DNA of 50,549 bases, from the NCBI GenBank assembly GCA_009602725.1, contig WELB01000002.1:1404518-1455066 (forward strand). Reading direction: 5' to 3'. How positions within the stretch are numbered: position 1 is the stretch's first letter; each line of letters begins with the position of its first letter. Below the pieces are notes generated by a model that saw only the letters and a program-made list of their open reading frames with translations, did no database searches and was not told the DNA's origin. The position numbers and the translations under genes were made by a program. The DNA is from Spirogloea muscicola. Taxonomy: Eukaryota; Streptophyta; Zygnematophyceae; Spirogloeales; Spirogloeaceae. Below, piece after piece: positions 10,561 through 20,375 of the stretch.

Positions 10561-10890
10561 CTTGGAGGCTCTATAGCCGTTGATGTGCATTGAAAGCGAC
10601 GTCGCTCAATCCCTCGGCGACTCATCCAACGACTATCCTCGGAAGTGCCAACGCCGCCGGCAGCGACTGCACGCGCGGCTGGTGGGGTCAGCGGCCCCCG
10701 GCACGGACGTCAGCAGGTCGCTCCGGTACCACTTGGCACGCGCAGCGGCGCTCCCACAAGCGGCAAGCGGCCGGCGCGGCCACGGGCGCGCGCGGCGCGT
10801 CGCGGTAGCGGCGGGGCAAGTTAGCGACGGATTGCCGCGAGGGGCTGTCGAGGCGCTGGCGCCGTTAGCGGGGGTGGAACTGTCACCCTC
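10560..10890. repeat. Left part of tandem duplication unit 2 (QOR copy 2 upstream)
   Basis: Counterpart of 6480-6835. Here it joins directly to the QOR copy 2 first exon through C-rich tracts (10880-10965), without the retrotransposon and repeat A insertions present in unit 1. Confidence 0.6.
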
Positions 10891-11115
10891 CCCTCCTCCC
10901 CCCCCCACCTCCCTCCTCCCCCCCGGAGGAGGGAGGTTGCACCTGATTGCAGGCCCCCCCCTCCTCCCATTCTTCCGTTCTCACCTGGCCGTGATCCTGG
11001 CCGTGTCCTCCGTCGCCTCCTCCGCCGCACTCGCCGGCCCGCGCCTCCTCCGCCGCCGCAGTCCCGGCTCCGGGCAGCCACAAATCCCCGCCGCCGCGCC
11101 GCCACCGCCGCGAGC

Positions 11116-12600
11116 ATGGCGGCCGCCGCCGGCTCCATGAAGGGCTGGTACTACGAGCGCAGCGGCGACCCGCTGGAGGTGCTCCAGTTCGGCGACCTGC
11201 CGGCGCCCAGCCCGGGCCCCAAGGAGGTGCTGGTGGCGGTCAAGGCCGCGGGGCTCAACCCCGTCGACAAGATGATCACCACGGGCTACCTCGGCGGCGA
11301 CGTGCCGTTCCCTGTGAGCCTTGCCGCCTCCGTGCTCGAGCTACTACCGTCGTGGTGCTTGTTGTACACCAACTCGCGAAGCACGTCCTCGTCCGCCATG
11401 CTGGAACCAGCTGAAAGTGGTCTGATGCGATCAATGCACCAATCTGGTTGCTGGTCTGGTTGACCACTTGTGATCGTAGAGCAAGTGCTGGCTAGTTCAT
11501 GCGGCTACTTCACTGCACATTGTCACTGACTCCTCATCTTCGTCTGAGCTGTCGGACCCCAGAAGACGCCTGGGGTGGAGCTTGCCGGCGTCGTCAAGGA
11601 GGTGGGCGACGGTGTGACGAAGTTCAAGCCCGGAGACGAAGTCTACGGCTGGGACTGGCTGTTCGCACATGGCAGCTTGGCGGAGCTTGCTGTCATCCCG
11701 CAAGCTTCTCTGGCCCTCAAGCCGGCTAATTTGTCGTTTGTGGAGTCTGTGGCTGTGCCTGTGGGCACACTGACGTCCCTGCAAGTGTTTCGAGCTGCTG
11801 ACCTCAAGGAAGGCCAGAAGGTCTTCATAAGTGCTGGTGCTGGAGGTGTCGGCTCTATTGCTATCCAGGTCCCTGCCTGCCTTCTTGACCTTTGTTGCAG
11901 TCGCTGGCCTGGCCAGTAGTTCGTGACCTGGACGGCCCAGGCGCACTCATTCGACGATGAAGCACCACGACCTGTTCAGATGTTGCTTATTGCCGTGCTG
12001 GGGCGACTGCCCACTCACTCAGAGTGCGCGCTAGCCTGTGCAGTTGGCCAAGGTGGTATTCAAAGCCGGTGAGGTTGCCTCGAGCGCCAGCGCGCCTAAG
12101 CACGACCTCCTCAAGAGCCTTGGCGCTGACCGCGTGGTTGACTACAAGACTGAGAAGGTTGAAGAGGTCCTGTCAGACTATGATTTTGTATATGACTGCG
12201 TTGGTAAGTCAGTGCACAGGCCTTCAGACCTTACAGCTATTGCAGGTTACCTGAAGTTACTCGTTAGCCTCGAGTGCATTGCAGCACTACCATGATACAA
12301 GCTGATCCGCTGCTAAGCACCATCGTTTGTTCAGGAGAGCCAACCAAGGGTCTCAAAATCATCAAGGAGGGCGGAAAGGTCTTCACCATCGTCGATGCTG
12401 GGGCCCCTGAGCCGGTGCAGATGGTCCGGGTCACGTTCAAGGGGGAGGAACTGGAGCAGATGACGCCGTACTTTGAGAAGGGGGAGCTCAAGGTCATACT
12501 GGACCCCAAAGGCCCCTACCCTCTAGAGAAGGCCTCAGAAGGCTTGGCATACCTGCTCAAGGGCCGCGCCACTGGCAAAGTCGTCATCACCGTCCCCTAG
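11116..12600 (+). CDS. Quinone oxidoreductase-like (MDR, zinc-less), copy 2
   Basis: NAD(P)H-dependent reductase of the quinone oxidoreductase/alkenal reductase group in the medium-chain dehydrogenase superfamily. Four exons join in frame: 11116-11313, 11563-11868, 12044-12203 and 12335-12600. Motifs in order are AAGLNPVDK, PGVELAGVVKEVG, the Rossmann loop AGAGGVGSIAIQLAK, LKSLGADRVVDYKTE, and a C-terminus ending GRATGKVVITVP. Structural zinc cysteines are absent, as in quinone reductases. Copy 1 begins with a targeting-like leader. Here the matching leader sequence has GTG in place of ATG and lies in another frame, so translation should start at MAAAAGSMKGW and the product is probably cytosolic (inference). 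It arose by tandem duplication with the gene at 7485. Confidence 0.85.
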
Positions 12601-14010
12601 GAGCTCTTCCGTCATCTTCTGCCGTGTCTGACTAGAAAGGGCTCAAACGCTGGGTTTCTAGACACATCATGATGAAGCAATTCCAGTTTTGCTGTTGGCT
12701 ATGTCTTTGAGAACTACAATGAGGATGACCTGCAGTAGACACTTCTCATCTGGGACCCAGGCCAATCGCTTCTAACTTTGAAGCTGAGAGAGAACCACCT
12801 GCCATGTGTTCAATTGAAAATGCAAATGTGCAATCTTATGACAGATCCTTGTACCGCGCTCAGAAGCTGTTCAAAAATATTGAAAGATAAGAGGAAGCAC
12901 CTGCTTGGCAGATTCAAGTCGTCCTATACCTCATGGCACTGTTGCTATTGTAACAAAGACAAGACAACGACAAGTGACGTTTCCTATGTTAATGTATCAA
13001 CGTTGATACGGCTCATCTTGAGCTGTAAGAGGAACTTTTACTAGCTTAAAAAGTGTTGCAAAGCATCCGCTTGTACAACATCAACGGCGCTGCCCACCTG
13101 TTCCAGTTTTAGAAGTACGAATGAGCGAATGCTTGTACCACGAAATGCTTACAGGGGACACTCTTTCACGGGCTGGATAGTTATCATTTACATGACTTAT
13201 ACCATCTTAAGCCCCCTCGCCTGCAGGCGCAGATCATGGGAAGCACTTCAATATCAGCTGCACCTTGTCCCACGTACGTACGCAAGCCCGGCTAAAAGGG
13301 TGATCTCAAAGACAGCCATAGTGCCCATGAAAGCTATTATAGTTGGCTTTGGCGTGCAAGACATGAATCGAGACTCTCTTGGAAGCCTTCACTACACGGT
13401 GCGTAACTTAAATAGGCTGTTGAATATAGGACGTACACACGTTGTTAATTGCTCACTGGTACCGGGTTCTGAGCTCACACGCAAGACTGCCGTGCCCAGT
13501 CAGATGGCCGAGGCTACTTTAAGCTGGGCGTGGCCCGACAATGACAAGGTGCTACTTCTCACGCTTTGAATAGCCAGAAAGCTGACGTATGCATCAATCT
13601 CTGGTCAGAGGATCCGAGGCCCTGTAGGAGGGATGAACTGGTGCACAACTGCACCGGTGAGCCACATCTTCTGCACTCAAGGCACATCTCCACCTCACAT
13701 GCATTACACGTATTGCTTGAGGTGTAGGTAGGTGGCGAGCTGGACTTGTGTTCGTACCAGGAACAAGGCGCAGCTGATTCCTGAGCAAGTGAGCATCTGA
13801 CATGCTCTAAAAGTTGCGCTGCCAAGAGACGCAGCTCGCCACTAATGTCGAGCATCAGGTCATCATCCTTTGACTGGGCCTCAACTTTGCTGATCACCAG
13901 TGCATGTGGTGACCCCCTGTCTTGGGAAACTTGCAGGCCAGGAGCACCTCATCAGTGTCACGTCCACGCCAAGCTTGCCTGTAGCCTTGTTGACACGGTG
14001 GGGCACGGCA
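12601..14010. other. Downstream flank of duplication unit 2, with an inverted segment
   Basis: 12680-13350 follows 9160-9880 in the same orientation. 13440-13570 matches 10290-10120 in the opposite orientation (shared CGCA(A/G)GACTGCCGTGCCC and GATGGCC(A/G)AGGC). 13800-14010 again matches 10030-10220 directly (GCATCAGGTCATCATCC, GGGCACGGCAGTCCTGC). I see no intact gene. A minus ORF at 13897-13559 (DDDLMLDISGELRLLAAQLL) is exon-like but unrecognised. Confidence 0.45.
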
Positions 14011-14290
14011 GTCCTGCATGTTCATTCTTTGTGGGCTGGGCTTCACAGCCACTCCCTTACATTGGTGTCTTTGCCATTCCCATTGGGAGTGCCACTTCTT
14101 CTTCTTCTTTGCTGTGTTTTTGCACGTCCTGTCTGTCCAGCGTTTCTGGGCTGGCCATTCAGAGCCCCCATCCGCTATGGAAGAGCTCACTTCGTGCAGC
14201 TTGTCCATTCCTTTGGGCTGGCCTCTCACAGCCACCAGTCAATTTTGCCGCGTTATATGAAGAATGCGGCTGCTGATATAAATATCTGAG
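14011..14290 (+). mobile_element. Cluster of RLE-LINE 3'-end hairpin modules
   Basis: Three GGGCTGG hairpin modules occur in series near 14034, 14148 and 14216. The first is followed by CCATTGGGAGTGCCACTTCTTC, the family B 3' terminus. The third is followed by CACCAGTCAATTTTGCCGCG, repeated at 30311-30335. They are read as piled-up 5'-truncated retrotransposon 3' ends. Confidence 0.6.
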
Positions 14291-14403
14291 AAAGAAATGC
14301 ATATTAATATGCAGCTTCAAGACGTGGTCCAGCTACAGTTGGTGCGGCCCACCAACTCCCGGGCACCCCCCCCCCTCGCCCCGCCTGCAGCTCCCGCGCC
14401 CGC

Positions 14404-14850
14404 ATGGCGGCCCGCGGCGGCGGCGGCGCGGCGCTGNGCTGCCACCGCGGCCTGACGAGACCGGCATGGGCGGCGGCACCAGGGCTGCTCTCGCCGGCGC
14501 GCTCGGCCGCCTGCGCGCCCACCAACTCGCGAGCTGGGGCTCCTGGCTTCCCGGCGGCAGCGGCTGCAAAGGCGGCGGCGGTGGCGGCGTCGACGGCGGC
14601 GGCGGCGGCGAGCCAGCGGCGGCAATGGAGACGCCGCCGACGATGCCGTGCCTGTGGGACAGCAACGAGCTGCCCGACGGCGCGCGCGCGCACCTGCGCA
14701 CCTTCCACGGCACCTGGTGGGCGCCGCCGGCGGCCGCCGATGGCGGCTGGTCCGCGGGGCCGGTCGCCACCGCCGCAGACCCGCCGCCGACCGCGCTGGC
14801 CCTCGCCATCGTCCACGTTGCCGATCCGATTGCCGGTCCGCGCCCACCAT
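14404..14850 (+). other. GC-rich exon-like block upstream of the GH5 gene
   Basis: Very high GC with a long open frame and one unresolved base at 14437. A plausible segment is METPPTMPCLWDSNELPDG (ATG at 14625). I recognise no family. It could be an upstream exon of the GH5 gene or a separate, interrupted gene start. Its composition matches first exons elsewhere in the window. Confidence 0.3.
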
Positions 14851-14894
14851 GAATCAGCTAGAAGAAATTATAACTATAAGCTTCTTATGACGCC

Positions 14895-14970
14895 GCCATC
14901 CACCATGTACACCTGTCGACGTGCTTGCCTCTGTGCTTGGCCACTCAGGCCCTCCATCGCTCAATGCACG
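14895..14970 (-). repeat. Dispersed repeat A, copy 4, at the GH5 gene start
   Basis: CATGTACACCTGTCGACGTGC, TGCTTGGCCACTCAGGCCC and CCATCGCTCAATGCACGC match copy 1 in the same orientation and end about 15 bp before the first usable ATG of the glucanase at 14984. Confidence 0.65.
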
Positions 14971-14983
14971 CTCAAATTCCTCC

Positions 14984-17902
14984 ATGGCAGCTGCGGAGGC
15001 GTGCCCGGCGCAGCAGGGCGTGGCCGGGCACCTGCAGGCGCTCGGCATCGACGCCGTCGGCGGCAGCAACAGCGGCAGCACGTGCCCTGCCGAGCTTTAC
15101 GTCGCGCTCAGGACGCCAGATGGGTGTCTGCTAGCCGTCGACGAGGACAGGTCGCTGAGCGCTGTGAAAGTGGCGCCCGGGTCAGCTCTGCATGCCGACG
15201 GCAACAGCTGTTCAGACAGCCACGCCGTGCCGGCAGCCGCCACCTTCCTAGCCCGCCGCATTGGCGACGCCCAGGTCGCCACCTACTGCCACCCTCATCC
15301 TGCATCAGACTCTGACATCAAAAAGCTTGATGTCAAATTCTAGCCCCACCGCCTCGTGTGGTGCAGCCTTCGCCCTGCACTGCAGTGAGCTCATTGGGCG
15401 CCGCCACTGGTTCTGCCGCATGGGCACAGGTCCAGCTGCAGTCCGTGGCTAATGGCCACTGGGTGCGAGCGCTCGACGATGGGTCCATCCGTGCCGATGC
15501 TGAGGCGCCGAGCGGCTGGGAGGCATTCCTGGTCCGGTACGTTGAAGCTGTGCAGCGCATTGCCGGCGCCAATCTCGGAGGTTGGCTCGTCGCCGAGCAG
15601 TGGATGGACCCCCCCGAGCTCTTCGCTGGCGCCCACCCGGTCTGGCCCGGCCGCCAATACCAATGCCGCAGCCGTCGCTGCCAGCACTTCTGGTCCCTGC
15701 CGCTGACTCGGCGCGTCCACCGGCGCTTGTGTCTGATGTGCAGGTCCTGGGCGACGGCACGGTGCTGCACATACGCTCGGCAGCCAACAACAAGTGGCTG
15801 TGCGCGGAGGGCGGCGGCGGGGGGCCACTGGTAGCCAACCGCGACGACCCGCAGGGCTGGGAGACATTCTACGTCCAAACAGCAGCAGTCGCAGATGCCT
15901 GCAGCACGAGCCTGCACATCCGGGCCTCCAGTGGTCATTTCTGGACGACGGCCGCCGACGGCAAGCTCTTGGCAAGCGCGTAAGCTGCCTCTTATTCCAC
16001 TATCGGCTCTCCTTTGACCTGCTGTGACAGTGGCAGCTCCCTGATGCGTCGCCTTGTGCGACTGCGGGGCTGCTGCCTGTATGGGGGTAATGACAGGAGG
16101 GATGCTGGCGAGCACGAGACTTTTGCAGTGCGGCTGCGAGAGCCTGAAGACAAGAGTGGTGGCTGCGGAGCAGCGATGCTGAAGGCAAGCAGCGGGGCAT
16201 GGGTGCGCGTTGCTGAGGACGGCTCGCTCGCTGCCGATGTCTGGTGCGGCTCCTTGTCAAATGGCCCACAATACCGCCAATGTCGGTGTCCGTGGCTCGA
16301 TGAAGTCCACCAAATAGATGTTATGCTTTATAACTGAATCCCGGCGCAGCGGCTGACCATGGGATTGGCGGTGCGGAGCACAGGGAGGAGGCCCCAGACT
16401 GGGGCTCTGCATGCGAGCTCTGCTTGGACAAGGTGTCGGACATGGGCGGCGAGTGGCAGCTCAGCAAGGGACTCGGTGCTGCAGAAGCGGCACGCCGGCT
16501 TGCCGCTCACCGCGCATCCTTTGTCACAGAGGGAGACTTTGCCTGGATGGCAGCGAATGGCGTAAATGCGGCCCGCATCCCGGTTGGCTACTGGATTGCA
16601 GCCGACCCCCCACCTGGTACGACGACCGTTGAATCCTGACTGCAGGTCATGGCCGCCGCATGTTGCAGCCCAACGCTACCAATTCAGTCGCCTTGACTAA
16701 CGTGGCAGCCACCGCAATGGCAGAGCCCTTTGTGGCTGGCTCCATGGTGTACCTGGACAAGGCATTCGAGTGGGCTGCCACGCATGGTGTGCGTATTGTT
16801 GTCTGCTTGCATGCGGCACCGGGCTCTCAAAACGGGTGGGAGCACTCAGCCAGCCGCGATGGCATCCCCGAGTGGGGCCGGTCTGGCACGGACCACGTTG
16901 CCCGCTCCCTCGACGTTGTCGAGTGGCTCGCTGCCAGGTGCGGCGAGCATCTCGCCTTCCTCTCCTCCCTACTTCCTCCCATGCACCTCCCTTCTCCAAG
17001 CTCGCTGCTTGCTTTTCTCACAGCTCTTTTCCTCCCTCCTCCTCCGTCTACAGGTATGGGCAACACCCAATGCTGCTGGGCTTGGAGCTACTGAACGAGC
17101 CGCGTTCGGATGGTGCGCCGCTTGAGACACTGAAGCAATATTACCGGGATGGCTATGCTGCTGTACGTCGCCACTCGAAGCGCGTGTATGTGCACATCTC
17201 CCCGCGCGTCTGGGCGCCAGACAGCGACTGGGCGGACTTCATGACCGGTGAGCCTGGGCTGCCGCCACTTGCATGAAAGTTGCAGCTGGCAAATGCTGCT
17301 GTTCCATTAGCTCTGGCCAGATACCCTCCTCATACCCTCATTGCCCCCCCCCTACATTCAACTTTCACTCGCTCCTGCGTTCAGGCCATGATTATACGAA
17401 TGTCATCTTTGACGTGCACTATTACAACGTGCACGATGCTGCTACCTTTGGTGGGAAGAGCGCCCAGTGGAACATCGACTACGTGAAGGGTGCACGGCTG
17501 GACTACATCCGGTCGCTCGAGAGAGGCACGCGCCTCGTTTGCATAGGTGGGCTGCCCTCCCTCCCAAGCCGGATCCATGCCACTGCAGCAGCACCACTGC
17601 GGGGTGCTTACCGACACCAATCAATGGCGGCGGCAAAACGGGGGTGGGCTGGTGCAGGGGAGTGGTCGAACGCGCTTCTGGGGGAGTGCCGGCCCGACGA
17701 TGGCGTGTACACGGCGTTCGGCGAAGCACAGGTGGGTGCCTACACGCAGGCTAGTGCCGGCTGGTTTTTCTGGTCACTACGCCATGGGCAGGGTTGGCAG
17801 CCCTGGAGCCTGAAGGACTGCGTAGAGGCTCAGTGGATCCGGCCGCAGTGGTGGGGATTCAACGGCGCCGCTCCTGGCCAGTGCCGTGCCCCCGGCATGT
17901 AG
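14984..17902 (+). CDS. GH5 glucan beta-1,3-glucosidase-like protein with fascin-like segments
   Basis: Retaining beta-glucanase of glycoside hydrolase family 5, close to plant exo-beta-1,3-glucanases that carry a fascin-like (DUF7910) insert. Recognisable in order: fascin-like CPAELYVALRTPDGCLLAVD (about 15080-15140); VANGHWVRALDDGSIRAD; the GH5 start ANLGGWLVAEQWMDP; more fascin-like repeats (RSAANNKWLCAEG, ASSGHFWTTAADGKLL, SSGAWVRVAEDGSLAAD); FVTEGDFAWMAANGVNAARI; LHAAPGSQNGWEHS; the acid/base motif LLNEPRS; DVHYYNVHD; and the nucleophile motif GEWSNAL. Exons well fixed by splice phase: to 16616, to 16937, 17054-17247, 17385-17546 and 17658-17902. Earlier exons are approximate. Both catalytic glutamates are present. 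No signal peptide is evident at 14984, so an upstream exon may be missing. Confidence 0.8.
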
Positions 17903-18429
17903 AGCCAGGGTCACCAGTCATATGCAGTTGAAATTAAGATCGGAAGTCAGGAACCATAGACTCCAAAGTAGAGCCACGCAGGAGCGTTGAGGGCGCGGTA
18001 AAGGCAGTGCGGGGCTTGGCAGGTCTTGGCTCCGTGGAGCTTCTGAGGACGACCATATCACATGGTTCTCTTCCAAGCCCTTTGAGGCAACGGAGCCAGG
18101 CAAAGGCACTTAAGATTGGGAATCAGGTTCAGGTACACAAAAATGGCATAAACCTGCACACTTTGACATAGTAGTAGTCATTAACCCAATAGAGACTTCA
18201 TAGAATACCATTTGTGCGGCGGATCGTGATGCCTCCAAAAAGGCATGAAGGGGTTGAGGGTCTAGGCTCGCCCGGTGCTTCCAATGGGCTTTAGGTGTTG
18301 CGCTTCAAGCGGTCAGCATGTGGTCTAGGCTGAAGAGCAGCTACCCCCGTACCCCGTTATCCCGTTACTATACTGCTGAAGCTGCTCGGTGACCTGGGAA
18401 CCGCGTCGTGACGGCACTCGGCTGCCTCC
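17903..18429. other. Intergenic, nothing recognised
   Basis: Between the GH5 stop and repeat A. Only short ORFs occur; I see no domain, RNA gene or repeat shared with the rest of the window. Confidence 0.5.
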
Positions 18430-18545
18430 AGGAATGCGTGTGTATTGAGAGATGGGGAGGCCATGTGTGGCCAAGTACAAACGCAAGCACATTGGACAAA
18501 TCTTTCTCACAAATGTACGTCACCTGCTGCTAAGCTGACCCGCTC
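18430..18545 (+). repeat. Dispersed repeat A, copy 5, upstream of URM1
   Basis: GGAATGCGTGTGTATTGAGAG, GCCATGTGTGGCCAAGTAC, GCAAGCACATTGGACAAA and CACCTGCTGCTAAGCTGACC. Its GTGTATTGAG segment is the uninterrupted version of the site where the MITE at 3876 inserted. Confidence 0.75.
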
Positions 18546-18546
18546 A

Positions 18547-18583
18547 GTGGCCAGGGCCCCTCCAGGGGGGGCCCTGGCCACTC
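18547..18583. repeat. Perfect GC-rich palindrome
   Basis: GTGGCCAGGGCCCC, a short TCCAGG-type loop, then GGGGCCCTGGCCAC. The 14-bp arms are perfect inverted copies. It lies immediately after repeat A and about 300 bp upstream of the URM1 start. Confidence 0.8.
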
Positions 18584-18710
18584 CTTGGCGGATGGCCAGG
18601 AGTTTGCTGTGCTGTGGGCCCCCTGCAACTCGTCTGGAAGCCGGGGGGAAGTTCGTCGGGCTGCCGACGCGCGCGCCCGGCAAGGCGTGTTGACGTGCCC
18701 GACGACTCCC

Positions 18711-18741
<31 letters not shown>

Positions 18742-18883
18742 GGCAGGTGGCGAGGGAGGGCCAGGCCGCTCTCTCTGCGCCGCATCGGCGCTCACGCGAG
18801 GCCCGCGGNGCGGCGGCGGCGGCTGAGGAGGAGAAGGAGAGTGGCAGCGGCGATCCTGACTTCTGAGGTGGCTCGCGCTTGCG

Positions 18884-20130
18884 ATGGTGCGCGTCAACCT
18901 GGAGTTCAGGTTCGTGCGGAGGCGGCGTCGCCGGCATTACCTGCGTCGCCGTTGGCGCAGCCGGGCCGGAGCGCCGTCCGAGCCCAAGGCGGCTCCAAGA
19001 CGCCATCGCATCCATGTGAACGTAAAGCCACAAAAGTCCATTGAGATCCATTGAGGAGACTCAGGCCGGGATTGGACATTTTCTACTTGGCAGCGGCGGC
19101 CTGGAGCTTCTCGTCAGCGGCTGTAAGGTGCACCAAGCGGACATCGAGGCCGCCGCCACCGACGGCAAGGTGTGGCGACCACCCTGCACTCCCCTTTCGC
19201 GACTATGCCGGAGCCGCCTCCCATAGTGGGGCCCCGCCTGCGAGCCTCAGCAGCTCACCGCCTGCAATTCCGCTCCGCAACTCCGCTGGTGTGGAAGTGC
19301 GAACGGCTCATACCTCTCCTGATGGAGGGTCCTCAAGCTCACCGCATGGAACGAAGGGCCTGCTGTGTAAACCTCCCGTGGGCTGGTGGAGAAACCTCAG
19401 TGTATCCCACCTGTTAACCCTATCCATGACTCTAAAGCCCTAGAGTTTACAACCTCATGTTCTTCACTGAAAGCTTAGCTCTTGCAACCGAAGCTTAGCT
19501 GTGAAACGTTAGACCCCCAAAGCAAATTTGGGCCTCCAAGCTGCAGCACTTAGTGATGCTCACCTAGCTCAAGGCCGCAGCTGTGGGCACGTAAGCACTG
19601 AGCTCCTTGTGCAGCACTCAGGGGCTTGCAGCCCGCAGCTTCACGGCCGTATGCTGGAGCTCGGTTTTTGGCATCCAAGTGTTCAGGAGGTGTAGGCGGG
19701 TCAGGTCTGCCTGCCTGGCTGACTAAGAACCGCAGGCTCAGCTTAGCTGGCGCTCGCATATGTGCAGCTCACGGTGGGAGCGGTGCTGCTTTGGGTGCGA
19801 GACCACCTCCTGACTGAGCGCCCTGAGATGCTCCTCAAGGGCCAGAGCGTGTGAGATTGCCTGCCCGCTCGCCCACCCACGCACACGCAATGTCGGCGAC
19901 TCAATTGAGCAGCCAGCTGCACCAGTCACGTGACCAAGGCTATGCACCACTTTGCCGTCCCGAACCCTATCCTTTGTGACAACATGGTGACATCTCAACC
20001 CCGTGTCCTCAGGCGGCCTGGCATTCTCGTCCTTGTGAATGACTGTGATTGGGAGCTGTGCGGGAAGTTGGCGGCTGAGGTGAGCAACGGCGACACAGTT
20101 GTCTTCATCTCCACCCTTCATGGAGGATAG
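18884..20130 (+). CDS. URM1: Ubiquitin-related modifier 1
   Basis: Beta-grasp sulfur carrier and ubiquitin-like protein used in thiolation of wobble uridine in cytosolic tRNAs and in protein urmylation. Four exons: 18884-18909 (only 26 nt, MVRVNLEF), 19094-19169 ([17 protein letters not shown]), 19768-19850 ([15 protein letters not shown]) and 20013-20130 ([19 protein letters not shown] to the end). Phases 2, 0 and 2 join without a break. The protein ends in ISTLHGG, the C-terminal di-glycine thiocarboxylated by the Uba4/MOCS3 E1. The total of about 100 residues is the family's normal length. Upstream lie a GC-rich leader region with an unresolved base at 18809, and repeat A. It converges on the aldo/keto reductase gene. 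Confidence 0.95.
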
Positions 20131-20375
20131 ATTTGGCATGGCAAGAATCAATTCCACGCCTATATCCAGCTTCTTGTACAACAATAACCCTACTGCTCCA
20201 TGCTCTTTCATCCCAACAACAGCATCTTCCTTCCTTCCTTATCATGTTTGGCTGATCATAGGCAAGCCGTACTTGAGGTACGACTCTCCTGGTTCTTAGG
20301 TCGTTACATGACACTACCATAAAGTTCTCAGCCTCTGATAGCATCCTTCATGAGAATCCTCCTTCTGGGAGGGAG

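Noticed and set aside
10880-10965. C-rich hairpin as a terminator
   Set aside because: Rho-independent terminators are not expected in a spliced nuclear genome; it is a simple pyrimidine tract.
19738-20211. 157-residue minus-strand ORF
   Set aside because: It is antisense to URM1 exons 3 and 4, whose family match and phases are clear; the ORF has no recognisable domain.
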